Source: CAZRNB01 sp964601355 (lineage in GTDB: Bacteria > Planctomycetota > Phycisphaerae > Sedimentisphaerales > Anaerobacaceae). From it: a DNA stretch of 64,000 nucleotides. Below are positions 16,411-25,032 of the stretch, one piece after another. The position numbers were made by a program, and so were the translations under genes. The DNA lies in contig CAZRNB010000002.1 of assembly GCA_964601355.1 (NCBI GenBank), forward strand, positions 18,099 to 82,098, given 5' to 3'. Numbering within the stretch: position 1 is the stretch's first letter; each line of letters begins with the position of its first letter. The notes under the pieces were generated by a model. It worked only from the letters and a program-made list of their open reading frames with translations. It did not search any database and was not told the origin of the DNA.

Positions 16411-17163
16411 TTATTCATTACTGTAACGCTGCGGCTCAATTACTTTTTGCTCTTTGAAAACTTTGCCGGTAAGGTAATCAGTAAAGGTAACTTTCACGGT
16501 CAGAGGTTCCTTGTCCTCCATTGGGGGAATGTCAGCCACATCAAACTCCAATCTGTAATGGATCATCAAGGCGGTAAACCAGAGCTGTTTTAGCTGCTCC
16601 GGCTCTACATGCCACTCGCCCAGCAGGGCCTGATCCTGCTGTTTGGACAGATTCCACAGTTGTACATCCACGTCGCCGGTTGCTTTTATGACGTCACCAT
16701 CTGCGTCAACAGGCTGCAAATAAACAATCAGCTTTTCACTTTTACCGTCTTTATCTTTATCGTAAAAGTTTGTATATCCACCGATTTTGATTCTTTGAAG
16801 ACGATAAAGATTTTCACCCTTGACCTGCTCAGGTAAGCCGGAAAGCACATGCACTCGCTCCTGCAATTCCGCGTTTTCTCCCTTCACCTGCTCGATTTCT
16901 TTCTGTAGCTGCGAATTTTGCTCATTGAGCTTATCAATCTGCTCGGTCAAAGTTATCTGTTCCTTATTGGTGTCCAGACAGCCTGGAACAAAAAACAGAG
17001 GACAGAGGACAAAAACAAGAACACAGAAAACAGAGGACAGAAAACAGAGAACAGAGGGCAAAGTTCTGTTTTTTAACTTCTGTATTCTGTATTCTGTATT
17101 CTGTATTCTGTCATTCTTCTTCTGTCTTCTCATTTGTTTGATTCTTTCAATCCTGGGCTTCAT
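16411..17163 (-). CDS. Hypothetical lipoprotein whose signal peptide is repeat-derived
   Basis: This protein of up to 250 residues has a hydrophobic segment starting VLCFLSSVFCVLVFVLCPLF and ending VPGC, followed by LDTNKEQ. It reads as a lipoprotein signal, although proline before the Gly-Cys is unusual. Next come a coiled coil with heptads (about 70-110) and a beta-rich domain (about 120-245), including the polar stretch YDKDKDGKSEK that resembles a calcium-binding loop. The bases encoding the N-terminal region (16985-17112) are tandem ACAGAATACAG and CTCTGTTCTCTG words, the same kind of element seen between genes. The start at 17163 overlaps clpP by 17 bases; ATG 17133 is an alternative. 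Function unknown. Confidence 0.6.
   Translation of the reverse strand: MKPRIERIKQMRRQKKNDRIQNTEYRIQKLKNRTLPSVLCFLSSVFCVLVFVLCPLFFVPGCLDTNKEQITLTEQIDKLNEQNSQLQKEIEQVKGENAELQERVHVLSGLPEQVKGENLYRLQRIKIGGYTNFYDKDKDGKSEKLIVYLQPVDADGDVIKATGDVDVQLWNLSKQQDQALLGEWHVEPEQLKQLWFTALMIHYRLEFDVADIPPMEDKEPLTVKVTFTDYLTGKVFKEQKVIEPQRYSNE
16985..17112. repeat. ACAGAATACAG / CTCTGTTTTCTG word repeat in a lipoprotein gene
   Basis: Tandem TGTATTCTGTATTCTG words (17080-17112) face AACAGAGGACAGAGGACA and AACAGAGAACAGAGG words (16985-17060). The coding strand of this element gives the hydrophobic core of the adjacent lipoprotein signal sequence. Confidence 0.75.
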
Positions 17164-17794
17164 CTGTGGACTGAGCCGGCTCTCTGATTATTTCAGGCGC
17201 TTTTTGCACGATTTGGTCGGCTAATCCGTAATTGATTGCTTCTTCTGCATCGAGCCAGAGGTTGCGGTCGCAATCCTTTTCAATTTTCTCGGGGCTTTGG
17301 CCCGTATGTTTGGCCAATATATCATAAAGTCGGCTGCGTAGCCGAAGAATTTCCTGTGCCTCTATATCCAGGTCGGTAGCAGACCCTTCCAATATACCTG
17401 TAATTAAAGGCTGGTGCAGGAGGATTCTGTTGTTTGCCAGGAGAAACCTTTTCCCCGATTTGCCGCTGGCCAGCAGCACCGCGGCCATACTCGCCGCCTG
17501 TCCTATACAATACGTCGCGACTTCACAACGTAAAAACTGCATTGTATCATAGATTGCAAGCCCCGCGGTGATCGAGCCGCCCGGCGAATTGATGTAAAAG
17601 TGGATATCGGTTTTCCTGTCTTCGTTACTAAGAAACAGCATCTGGGCTATGATTAAATTTGCCGTTACATCTTCGATCACGCCGCTGAGAAAGACAATTC
17701 TATCCTTCAGCAGTCTTGAATAAATATCGTACGCACGCTCGCCTCTTCCGGTTTTTTCAATAACTATTGGTACCAACGTCTCGTTCACGCTCAT
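17147..17794 (-). CDS. clpP: ATP-dependent Clp protease proteolytic subunit, second copy (ClpP2)
   Basis: ClpP is the serine peptidase chamber that degrades proteins fed in by ClpX or ClpA. The 215-residue product has the INSPGGSITAGLAIYD block, nucleophile Ser102 in GQAASMAAVLL and His127 in LLHQP. The position of the triad Asp is Asn178, in DCDRNLWL. The start at ATG 17794 gives a normal N-terminus; the longer frame is repeat-derived. It lies between the first clpP and the lipoprotein, in an operon with trigger factor. Asn in the third triad position also occurs in some known ClpP paralogues, for example Listeria ClpP1. Confidence 0.93.
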   Translation of the reverse strand: MSVNETLVPIVIEKTGRGERAYDIYSRLLKDRIVFLSGVIEDVTANLIIAQMLFLSNEDRKTDIHFYINSPGGSITAGLAIYDTMQFLRCEVATYCIGQAASMAAVLLASGKSGKRFLLANNRILLHQPLITGILEGSATDLDIEAQEILRLRSRLYDILAKHTGQSPEKIEKDCDRNLWLDAEEAINYGLADQIVQKAPEIIREPAQSTDEAQD

Positions 17795-17883
17795 TTGTAT
17801 TTTCCCTATTAACCAGAATTTGTTCATTGTTATCAGTTCATTGTTCATCGATGAACAACTAACTATGAACAATAAACTATTTA

Positions 17884-18543
17884 CTATTTCTCCTTTTTCT
17901 CGGCCTTTTTCGCCTTGTCTTCTTCGTGCAGCACTTCGTCGATAAGGCCGTATGCTTTTGCCTCATCAGCGGTCAGGTATCTATTTCTTTCCGTCTCTGC
18001 TGCAATCTTCTCAATCGGCTGACCGGTATGCCTGGCCAAAATTTCGTTTATCATCGTTTTGGCTTTTAGGATTTCTTCCGCCTGTATTTTGATGTCTGCC
18101 GCCTGGCCGCTGACGCCGCCCCAGGGCTGATGCAGCATAACTTTAGCGTGCGGCAGCGCAAAGCGTTTTCCTTTGGTTCCGGCTGCCAGCACAATCGCGG
18201 CGCCTGATTCTGCTCTGCCGATACAGTAAGTTGCTACCGGCGAGCCGACAAAACATATGGTATCGTAAATAGCCATTGTGTCGTCAACGGTGCCGCCCGG
18301 CGAATTGATATACAAGCTGATTTCACCGCCACGTTTGAGGTTATCCAGGTAAAGAATCTTCATAATGACCTCAGCAGCCCTTGCATAAGAGATTTCGCCG
18401 ATCAAAAACACAATCCTGTTTTCAAGCAGCAAATCATCAAGGCTCATCTGGCGATATTGCTGGTACTGGCCGTACTGGTTGTATTTTTCCACATTCTTTA
18501 TGGCGACGCCATTTTGTGATACGCTGCAAAATGGGAGCTTCAT
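17884..18543 (-). CDS. clpP: ATP-dependent Clp protease proteolytic subunit, first copy (ClpP1)
   Basis: This 219-residue product has the INSPGGTVDDTMAIYD block, nucleophile Ser113 in CIGRAESGAAIVL, His138 in MLHQP, and Asn187 (ETERNRYL) where E. coli ClpP has its triad Asp. An N-terminal Gln/Tyr-rich stretch (YNQYGQYQQYRQ, about 21-32) is unusual. The tail is Lys/Glu-rich. The start is ATG 18543, with AAGGAAG five bases upstream. It follows trigger factor directly. Two divergent ClpP subunits may form a hetero-tetradecamer, which is an inference. Confidence 0.93.
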   Translation of the reverse strand: MKLPFCSVSQNGVAIKNVEKYNQYGQYQQYRQMSLDDLLLENRIVFLIGEISYARAAEVIMKILYLDNLKRGGEISLYINSPGGTVDDTMAIYDTICFVGSPVATYCIGRAESGAAIVLAAGTKGKRFALPHAKVMLHQPWGGVSGQAADIKIQAEEILKAKTMINEILARHTGQPIEKIAAETERNRYLTADEAKAYGLIDEVLHEEDKAKKAEKKEK

Positions 18544-18588
18544 AAATTCTTCCTTGTAAAGTCGATTATTGTTCTGTTCCGTCTGCAA

Positions 18589-20313
18589 CTATTCCTTCTC
18601 TTCTTTCGCGGCTTTTTTTGTGGATTTAGATTCTCTCTTTTTGGCAGCTTTCTTTTCGCCGCCGGCGGCCTCCGTTACCGCTGCCGTTTCCAAGAGCTTA
18701 TCTATGCACTTTCTTTCATGCACCTGCAATTTAAACTGTGCCAATGAACCGTCTCGCTCCATTTCCTCTCTCATTTTTTCGGGTCTGCGACCCTGCTGGA
18801 GAGCCAATTGAGCGATATGGCCGTTAATTTCCTCTTCATTTGTCTCAATCCCAAGCTTATCAGCAATCTTGTCTATGATAAAGAATATTTTGAATTGCTG
18901 TTTAGCCTGCTCTTCGCTGCTTGCTCGTAACTGTTCCATCCGCTCCTCGATTTGCTGCTTGGGTAAGCCGCGCATTAAAAGATTGATATACTGCCTTTTT
19001 AGCAGCGTCGCTGAGTGCTCCGCAACAATATCCAAAGGCAGCTCAAACCTGGTATTGTCGATCAGATATTGGTAGATTTGCTCGGCCATTGCCGCTCGGA
19101 TTTGCTGCTCTAACTGGCTATGCAGCGAATCGTGAATTTTTTCATGTAATTCTGCTTCATCTTTTACTTCGAGCCGCTTGAGGAAATCTTCGTCCAGCTC
19201 AGCCGGCCTGAGCCATTTTATCTCCTTGATTGTGATCTGGATGTCTACCTTCTTGCCGCGAAACTCCTCTTTATAATATGTTTTCGGCACCTCAACGTTC
19301 GTCTGCTTAACATCACCTGCTCTGGCGCCGACCAGCAGCTCATCGAGCCTCTCAACCGGAATAGCGCCGACAAAACCGTTTTTCCGCACATATATCTCGA
19401 TATTATTAAGTTTCTGCTCTTGCTCGACCTCGCCGTGCTGTCGCACCGTCGCAGCAGGTTGTGGTGAGCTTGCCGAATCCATGCCTTCGGTCTTCGCAGC
19501 CAATTCAGCGGAGGAGGCTTTAGTTTTCTCGACTTCGCTCTGCTCTGAAGCATCCTGTGGAGGGACAGGTACATCCACTGCGCCCGAGACAGGTCCCTCG
19601 ACTGCGCTCGGGACAGGCTTGAGAACCACGTCGGCAATTATCTCATCTTCAAGCTCAACGACGCCCCCTTCCCGCGGCGTCCACAAACCTGACCATTTTC
19701 GTATTCGCTCGATTTCTTTGGTAACGTGCTCATCTGTCACTTCGAGTTTTGTCCTGGTTATCGGAATACATTCAAGCGGAGGCAAATCAAATTCCGGACG
19801 CACCTCGATTTCAAAATCAAACTTAAATGGACCGCTCTCCGGCAGCTCTATCTTTTCGTGTTTAATGTCCGGCTCGCCGAGCACTTCCAGCTTGTTATCC
19901 TTGATGGCGGCGCCACTTGCATCAACTAATAATTTTAATTTCACCTGCTCGGTCGTTTCTTTGCCGAATCTTTTTTCCAGGAGCCTGCGAGGCGCTCGGC
20001 CTTTCCGAAAGCCAGGCACGAGTGCTTCTTTACGTAAATCGTAATATTGTTTGTCGGTGGCGTTTTTAATCTCTTCTTCCGGTATTTCTATAGAGACCTT
20101 TTTTTTGCATGGGCCGGCTGGATCAATTGCTGCCGTGTATTTTAACGCCGGGGCTTGTTTTTCTCCCGCTCCGGCTTCGGCCTTTTCGTCTGCGGCACTC
20201 GTCTGGGCGGAGCCAGCCGTAGCCCGATGCTCCGCCGTAACGGGCGTGGCTTCCTGCTCAACGGGCTGTTCCTGTTCGTCTTTCACTTCTTCTGTGGCCT
20301 TTTCTTTAGGCAT
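18589..20313 (-). CDS. tig: Trigger factor chaperone with a repeat-derived insertion
   Basis: Trigger factor is the ribosome-bound chaperone and peptidyl-prolyl isomerase. The product is 574 residues, longer than the usual 430-450. After an acidic N-terminal extension (1-55) comes the ribosome-binding domain with the signature GFRKGRAPRRLLEKRFG (about 101-117). A PPIase domain and a long helical C-terminal domain follow, then a Lys/Ala-rich tail. The PPIase domain is split by about 65 residues (about 232-297). Part of these (PVPSAVEGPVSGAVDVPVP) are translations of a CCTGTCCCGAGCGCAGTCGA-type repeat. The GGGAG ribosome binding site supports the start. It precedes clpP1 and clpP2, the classical tig-clpP order. 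Confidence 0.93.
   Translation of the reverse strand: MPKEKATEEVKDEQEQPVEQEATPVTAEHRATAGSAQTSAADEKAEAGAGEKQAPALKYTAAIDPAGPCKKKVSIEIPEEEIKNATDKQYYDLRKEALVPGFRKGRAPRRLLEKRFGKETTEQVKLKLLVDASGAAIKDNKLEVLGEPDIKHEKIELPESGPFKFDFEIEVRPEFDLPPLECIPITRTKLEVTDEHVTKEIERIRKWSGLWTPREGGVVELEDEIIADVVLKPVPSAVEGPVSGAVDVPVPPQDASEQSEVEKTKASSAELAAKTEGMDSASSPQPAATVRQHGEVEQEQKLNNIEIYVRKNGFVGAIPVERLDELLVGARAGDVKQTNVEVPKTYYKEEFRGKKVDIQITIKEIKWLRPAELDEDFLKRLEVKDEAELHEKIHDSLHSQLEQQIRAAMAEQIYQYLIDNTRFELPLDIVAEHSATLLKRQYINLLMRGLPKQQIEERMEQLRASSEEQAKQQFKIFFIIDKIADKLGIETNEEEINGHIAQLALQQGRRPEKMREEMERDGSLAQFKLQVHERKCIDKLLETAAVTEAAGGEKKAAKKRESKSTKKAAKEEKE
19560..19620. repeat. GGGACAGG / CTCGACTGCGCTCGGG repeat inside tig
   Basis: Two tandem imperfect copies of a unit read on the minus strand as CCTGTCCCGAGCGCAGTCGA lie in frame in the trigger factor gene. 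The unit is partly palindromic (TCGA/TCGGGA arms). Related short palindromes occur at 55261-55285 and inside the tRNA-Asn intron (55881-55900). Confidence 0.7.
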
Positions 20314-20579
20314 TTTTATTCTCCCAAAGGATATTTCTTATATAGCCCTTGAATAATAAACAAAAAGGCTTAAGGGAAGCAAACTCCCTTAGCCAGATTT
20401 TCTATATTTTCCATCCGCCTTCATTTCCAAAAGCGGCCTTAAACATATCGGCGACCAGCGCCCGACTACAGCTTAGCCGGTAACTCACCGATACTATCTT
20501 ATTAGAGCACAAGTCACAAGGGCATAAGTTACTTTTGCTTTTGTGCTCTTATGCACTTATACCTTACGCTCTTTTTCAG

Positions 20580-20651
20580 AGCGGGTGATGGGGCTCGAAC
20601 CCACGACATCAACCTTGGCAAGGTTGCGCTCTACCACTGAGCTACACCCGC
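20580..20651 (-). tRNA. tRNA-Gly (GCC anticodon)
   Basis: Read on the minus strand, it has a seven-pair acceptor stem (GCGGGTG with CACCCGC) and D arm GCTCAGTGGTAGAGC. The anticodon loop CTTGCCAAG gives anticodon GCC. The T arm is GTGGGTTCGAGCCCCAT, and the discriminator base is U. No CCA is encoded. Confidence 0.95.
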
Positions 20652-20859
20652 ATGTTCGTCGCTCGTCGCTCGTATTTCGTATCTCGTAATATTTTTACTC
20701 AATTATAGGAGCTGTTTTGGGCCATGCAAGGGGATTTTTCGTAAAATTTTGCGTTTAGCCGTCGCCGGCACGGCGACGGGGAGAATCCAAATTTGACGTT
20801 TAACCGCCCTTGTTATATAATCATGGAGGTCAACTGTATATGATTCGGGGGATTGAAAG

Positions 20860-21690
20860 ATGAATGATAGAAATAGATTGCATATCGTCGTTCGTGCATT
20901 TGCTGTGGTGGCTTTCATGGTTATAAGTACAATTGATCCGGTTGCGATATCCGCTACGGAAGAGAATAAAGACCCAAATGAAATTGGCGCAAGCCATGCT
21001 GCGCACAAGATCCTTCCGCCGGACCACAATCACCCCGCCTTTAATGAGCGTGTCGAAGAACGGGCAGAAATGGTCGCCACTCAAATCCAGGGGCGAGACG
21101 TGAACGACCCAAATGTCTTAAAAGCGATGCGGCTCGTGCCGCGACATGCGTTTGTAAGAGCCAGCGAACAGAACGCAGCCTACGGCGATTATCCGCTTTC
21201 GATAGGTTACGGCCAGACCATAAGCCAGCCTTATATCGTGGCATTTATGACGCAGGTCTTGCAGTTCAAGCCTAATGCCAAAGTATTAGAAATCGGCACA
21301 GGCTCAGGCTACCAGGCTGCGGTATGTGCCGAGCTCGCGCGTGAGGTCTATACAATCGAGATTGTCGAGGCCCTTGCAAAATCCGCTGCTGTGAAGTTAA
21401 AAGAATTAGGCTACCACAACGTATTTGTCAAGGCCGGCGACGGCTTTTTCGGCTGGCCGGATAAAGCACCATTCGATGCAATAATCGGCACAGCCGCAGC
21501 AGAGCGTGTCCCTCAGCCGCTAATAGATCAGCTAAAGCCCGGCGGCAAAATGATTCTGCCCGTGGAAGGCCGGCTGGGATTTCAATATTTAGTGTTGATA
21601 ATAAAGGACGAAAAAGGCAAACTGCACCAAAAGAATGTTATGCCGGTCCGCTTTGTACCCATGACCGGCCAAGTGGAAAAAAGCCCGTGA
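20860..21690 (+). CDS. pcm: Exported protein-L-isoaspartate O-methyltransferase
   Basis: PCMT repairs isoaspartyl damage in proteins using SAM. The product has the SAM motif VLEIGTGSGYQAAVCAEL (about 145-162), the substrate-loop segment YPLSIGYGQTISQPYIVAFM (about 109-128), GTAAAERVPQPLIDQL and GGKMILPV. Unlike the standard cytosolic enzyme it begins with a 33-residue hydrophobic segment that looks like a signal peptide or anchor (residues 8-30). It may therefore act in the periplasm. Two unlabelled neighbours converge on it, so it is probably transcribed alone. The family call is secure; the location is inferred. Confidence 0.93.
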   Translation: MNDRNRLHIVVRAFAVVAFMVISTIDPVAISATEENKDPNEIGASHAAHKILPPDHNHPAFNERVEERAEMVATQIQGRDVNDPNVLKAMRLVPRHAFVRASEQNAAYGDYPLSIGYGQTISQPYIVAFMTQVLQFKPNAKVLEIGTGSGYQAAVCAELAREVYTIEIVEALAKSAAVKLKELGYHNVFVKAGDGFFGWPDKAPFDAIIGTAAAERVPQPLIDQLKPGGKMILPVEGRLGFQYLVLIIKDEKGKLHQKNVMPVRFVPMTGQVEKSP

Positions 21691-21760
21691 GACAGCACTG
21701 CGTTATCTCACGGAGTGAAGAGAAAAAATAACAGCAATGTGAATCCTGCAACCCGCTCCC

Positions 21761-22756
21761 TTACGGTCGCGGCTCTGTTTTATAGAAATGTTTGACGGGC
21801 TGCTTTTTAAGCTCGGCGACGGTCGGCAAAAGTTGAAATGATTTTATTTTTTCCGCCTCGATAAACTTATTTATCACGTGCTGAATCTGGCCCATGCTCC
21901 GGCCGTGAATCATGGCGAACAGATTATATGGCCAATTCTCGAACGTCTCTCTTTCGTAACAGTGACTTACTACGGTGAAATGAGCCAATCTTTGGCCGGC
22001 TTCTAAGATCCTTTCCTGCAGAACTTCACAGACAAACAAGACATTGATTACAAAGCCGAGCTTGCGATGGTCAACAACTGCAGCTATCCGCCGGATAACA
22101 CCTTTATCAATCAGCCCCGTTATAATCTTCAAAATATCTTCTCTTGTTAGGCTTTCGTTGTGCAAAAAAGCAAAAGGTTCTTCCATCAGCTCCAAATCAT
22201 TCTGCAGCTTTGAAAGTATCAATTTTTCGCTTTCATTCAGCTCGACCGGCTCGTCTTTGGAAATCCCTTTGGCCTCGTGTAATAATGTGCGGCCATTGCT
22301 CTCGGCATCAAAACGAACGTCAAGCTTAAAAACCCGCTTGACAGGCAGGCTTTGGAAATCTATGCCGAAGCGTCCGCCAAGATTCAGCAGGGTGGCCCTG
22401 ACTTGCCCCGGCGTTTGCGCCTGTAAGGTGAACCATAAATTGTAATAATGATTTCTGCGATAATTGTGAGAGACGTTTTCAAGACGATTTACCGCCTCGA
22501 TAACCTCTGCCAAGCTTTGTTCGGGGACATGTGCCGCAGCTAAAGTGCTCGTCAAGCCGAGGACTCGATGATTAATAATAGCGCTAATCCTGCGAATGAC
22601 ACCAGTGTCTTTTAATTGCCTGGTTTGCTGTAAAATCTCTGTTTCGTCACTGTGTAAAGCTTTTGCGATTTCTGCAAATGGTCGCCGGCATATCGGCAGA
22701 CCCTCCTGCAGGACGTTACATAACTGCTTTTGAAATTTTGTCAGATGCAAGCTCAA
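21761..22756 (-). CDS. ahbAB: Fused sirohaem decarboxylase AhbA-AhbB
   Basis: Sirohaem decarboxylase removes two acetate carboxyls to give 12,18-didecarboxysirohaem. The family looks like Lrp/AsnC regulators but is an enzyme. Here two copies are fused in 331 residues. The N-terminal half (about 1-165) has a winged helix with DTGVIRRISAIINHRVLG and the motif YRRNHYYNLWFTL. The C-terminal half (about 178-331) has DKGVIRRIAAVVDHRKLGF and CYERETFENWPYNLFAMIHG. In Desulfovibrio the two subunits are separate proteins. The start overlaps the ahbD stop by four bases, indicating coupling in the haem operon. Confidence 0.88.
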   Translation of the reverse strand: MSLHLTKFQKQLCNVLQEGLPICRRPFAEIAKALHSDETEILQQTRQLKDTGVIRRISAIINHRVLGLTSTLAAAHVPEQSLAEVIEAVNRLENVSHNYRRNHYYNLWFTLQAQTPGQVRATLLNLGGRFGIDFQSLPVKRVFKLDVRFDAESNGRTLLHEAKGISKDEPVELNESEKLILSKLQNDLELMEEPFAFLHNESLTREDILKIITGLIDKGVIRRIAAVVDHRKLGFVINVLFVCEVLQERILEAGQRLAHFTVVSHCYERETFENWPYNLFAMIHGRSMGQIQHVINKFIEAEKIKSFQLLPTVAELKKQPVKHFYKTEPRP

Positions 22757-23793
22757 GCCTTACCTCCCGCACGGAAGCTGCAAATCGGGTCGGCCGCCAA
22801 GTAATCGCCGGACATCGCATAGGCCCTTGCCCGGCAGCCTCCACACAATTGTACAAATTCACAATCTCCACAGCCATCTTTATAAGATGAAACATCGCGG
22901 ATTTTCTTTAGAAGCTCTGCCTCTATCCAAATCTTCTTGAAATTAAAGCCGTTTTCGACCAGATTGCCCGCCGATATATTCAGAAAGCCACAGGTCTGCA
23001 CGTCGCCCTTGTAGCTAATAAAGCCAAATCCCCTGCCGCCCATACAACCGTTAACTGGATCGATCAATTTCTTGGATATGGCTTTCTCGCACACTATTGC
23101 AAACTGTGGCGCACATGTCACCCTTACTTCAATTGTCGATTCGAGCTTCAAACGAAGCAGCTCGTTCAGCAAAACCTCGTATTGTATGGAGTCGAGAATT
23201 TTATCCGCTATTTTTTCACCCCGGCCGGTCGGCACGAAAATAAACGCATTAAAACAGTAGGCACCAAGTCTTTTAGCCAATTCAATTATGGCCGCCACCT
23301 CGTCGATATTGATTTTTGTAATGGTGGTATTGATCTGAAAACGCATACCCGCCTGGCGAGCAATCTGGGCAGCACTCATTACGGCATCGAAAGCGCCCGG
23401 CGCCTGCCTGAATTTATCGTGGGTCTCCGCTGAGCTTCCATCCAACGAAAACGATAGAGCCGACACGCCGGCTTCTTTTAATTCGATTATGGACTGCTCG
23501 TCGATTAAGTATCCGCAGGTTGCCATTACTATTCGCAGTTTGCGGGCGCATCCATATCTAATAATCTTATAGATGTCACCGCGTTCCATCGGCTCGCCGC
23601 CGGTCAAGATTATAACTGGCTTACAAAACCTCGCGACCGAGGATAGGATTTTTTTGCACTGCTCGGTAGTAAGCTCATCTTTGTCACCATCACCTGCGTT
23701 CGCACGGCAGTGTATACAGTTAAACCGGCATCGGCGGGTGACTTCAAATGCAATGAGTCGTGGTTTTTCTACTTTTCCCTTCATAATTGCCAT
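22753..23793 (-). CDS. ahbD: Radical SAM haem synthase AhbD (Fe-coproporphyrin III to haem)
   Basis: AhbD oxidatively decarboxylates two propionates of iron-coproporphyrin to give protohaem. The 346-residue product has the radical SAM motif CRFNCIHC after RLIAFEVTRR (about 13-29), the GGEP motif (about 65-68) and a C-terminal cysteine cluster, CGDCEFVQLCGGCRARAYA (SPASM type). It lies between ahbC and ahbAB, which supports AhbD over other radical SAM families. GAGGGA precedes the start. No ferrochelatase is encoded nearby, as expected for this route. Confidence 0.85.
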   Translation of the reverse strand: MAIMKGKVEKPRLIAFEVTRRCRFNCIHCRANAGDGDKDELTTEQCKKILSSVARFCKPVIILTGGEPMERGDIYKIIRYGCARKLRIVMATCGYLIDEQSIIELKEAGVSALSFSLDGSSAETHDKFRQAPGAFDAVMSAAQIARQAGMRFQINTTITKINIDEVAAIIELAKRLGAYCFNAFIFVPTGRGEKIADKILDSIQYEVLLNELLRLKLESTIEVRVTCAPQFAIVCEKAISKKLIDPVNGCMGGRGFGFISYKGDVQTCGFLNISAGNLVENGFNFKKIWIEAELLKKIRDVSSYKDGCGDCEFVQLCGGCRARAYAMSGDYLAADPICSFRAGGKA

Positions 23794-23855
23794 TATTTAG
23801 TCCCTCAATTTATTGAGGTGTTCTCGATTTAAACTTGTTGCGGGGTTCACAAAAT

Positions 23856-23873
23856 CCCCGAATAAATTCGGGG
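23856..23873. terminator. Hairpin between ahbC and ahbD
   Basis: CCCCGAAT and ATTCGGGG form a perfect eight-base stem with a two-base loop just after the ahbC stop. On the minus strand it is followed by ATTTTG. A weaker CGGGG/CCCCG stem lies next to it. It may terminate or attenuate transcription, or protect the message; it is also similar to the hairpins at the hisH-hisF junction. Confidence 0.45.
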
Positions 23874-23874
23874 G

Positions 23875-25032
23875 CTAAATACTTTTTGAATTCTCAATCT
23901 CTTCCTCTGTCAGATAACAGGCCGGCTCGTTGAGCCAATATTCATCGTCGGCATAATTGCCCAAGAATCTGTAGTTTCCTTTACACAAATCAAACCACCT
24001 GCACCGCAGACACCTTTTATCTGCAAATTGCAATTTATTTCTCAGCTTATTAAGCATCGGCTCGTCAGGATTTTCCCAGATTTGTTTGAAGGTCTTATCT
24101 TTGATATTGCCAAGCGAGTAATTCCGCCAAAACTGGTCCGGATAAACATTGCCGTCCCAGCTTACGCAGCCGATTTTTTCGCCGACTTTGTTGCCGCCGT
24201 TGATAAGCAAAAGCCTTCTTGCCGCTTCGTAACCAGGATTATTCTCCTTTCTCATCTTCGTTAAAAGATATGGGCCATCAGCATGATTATCTACGGTAAG
24301 CGCCTCGTCAATAAAACCTTTAGTGACAAAATCACGGGTTTGTTCTATAATTACATCAAGAATCTGCCGAGTCTGCTCGGACGTTAGGATTTGATTATCC
24401 AGCTTCTCTGCTCTACCGGCTCGAATCAAGTGGTAAAAGCAAATCCTTCGGATGTTGTTCGAGGCGGCAATATTTAAAACGGCAGGAATCTGGTCGGCGT
24501 TCGCCTTTGTAATCGTAAAGCGCAGCCCAGTTTTTATGCCCGCCTTTTTGCAGTTTTCTATTCCTTTCATTGTTGTTTTGAAACAGCCGGTGACTTGCCT
24601 AAAATTATCATGGAAATTTTCTGTTCCGTCGATGGAGATGCCAACATAACTTACGCCGGCGTTAGCCAATCGCTCCGCAGTTGCATCATCAATCAGCGTC
24701 CCATTGCTGGATATGACGGTTTGCAGGCCCAATCTTTTTGCCTCAGTCAAAAGCTCAAATAAATCACCTCGCAACAACGGCTCACCTCCGCTAAATAGCA
24801 CTACGGGACAATTTACCTCGACAAGCTGTGACCACAATTGCTTGGCCTGGCCTGTCGTTAACTCATTGCCGCTTAGATTTGCTTGCGAGGAGCTATAGCA
24901 ATGCAGACATCGCAGATTACAGCGGCTCGTGCAATTAAAGGCAATGACAGGACCAAAGTGGTTCTCATCTGAGTACCTTAAATGGTCGGACTCACCACCC
25001 AGGCCGCAATATAGCTTTGAGATATTTATCAT
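23875..25032 (-). CDS. ahbC: Radical SAM 12,18-didecarboxysirohaem deacetylase AhbC
   Basis: AhbC removes two acetate side chains to give Fe-coproporphyrin III. The 385-residue product starts MINISKLYCGL and has the radical SAM motif CTSRCNLRCLHCYSS (about 34-48), the GGEPLLRGDLFELL block, a GVSYVGISIDG segment, and a C-terminal auxiliary cluster with CVSWDGNVYPDQFW and CLRCRWFDLCKGNYRF. Both the N-terminal ISKLYCG and the operon context are typical of AhbC. It overlaps the upstream methyltransferase/synthase gene by four bases. Confidence 0.87.
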   Translation of the reverse strand: MINISKLYCGLGGESDHLRYSDENHFGPVIAFNCTSRCNLRCLHCYSSSQANLSGNELTTGQAKQLWSQLVEVNCPVVLFSGGEPLLRGDLFELLTEAKRLGLQTVISSNGTLIDDATAERLANAGVSYVGISIDGTENFHDNFRQVTGCFKTTMKGIENCKKAGIKTGLRFTITKANADQIPAVLNIAASNNIRRICFYHLIRAGRAEKLDNQILTSEQTRQILDVIIEQTRDFVTKGFIDEALTVDNHADGPYLLTKMRKENNPGYEAARRLLLINGGNKVGEKIGCVSWDGNVYPDQFWRNYSLGNIKDKTFKQIWENPDEPMLNKLRNKLQFADKRCLRCRWFDLCKGNYRFLGNYADDEYWLNEPACYLTEEEIENSKSI

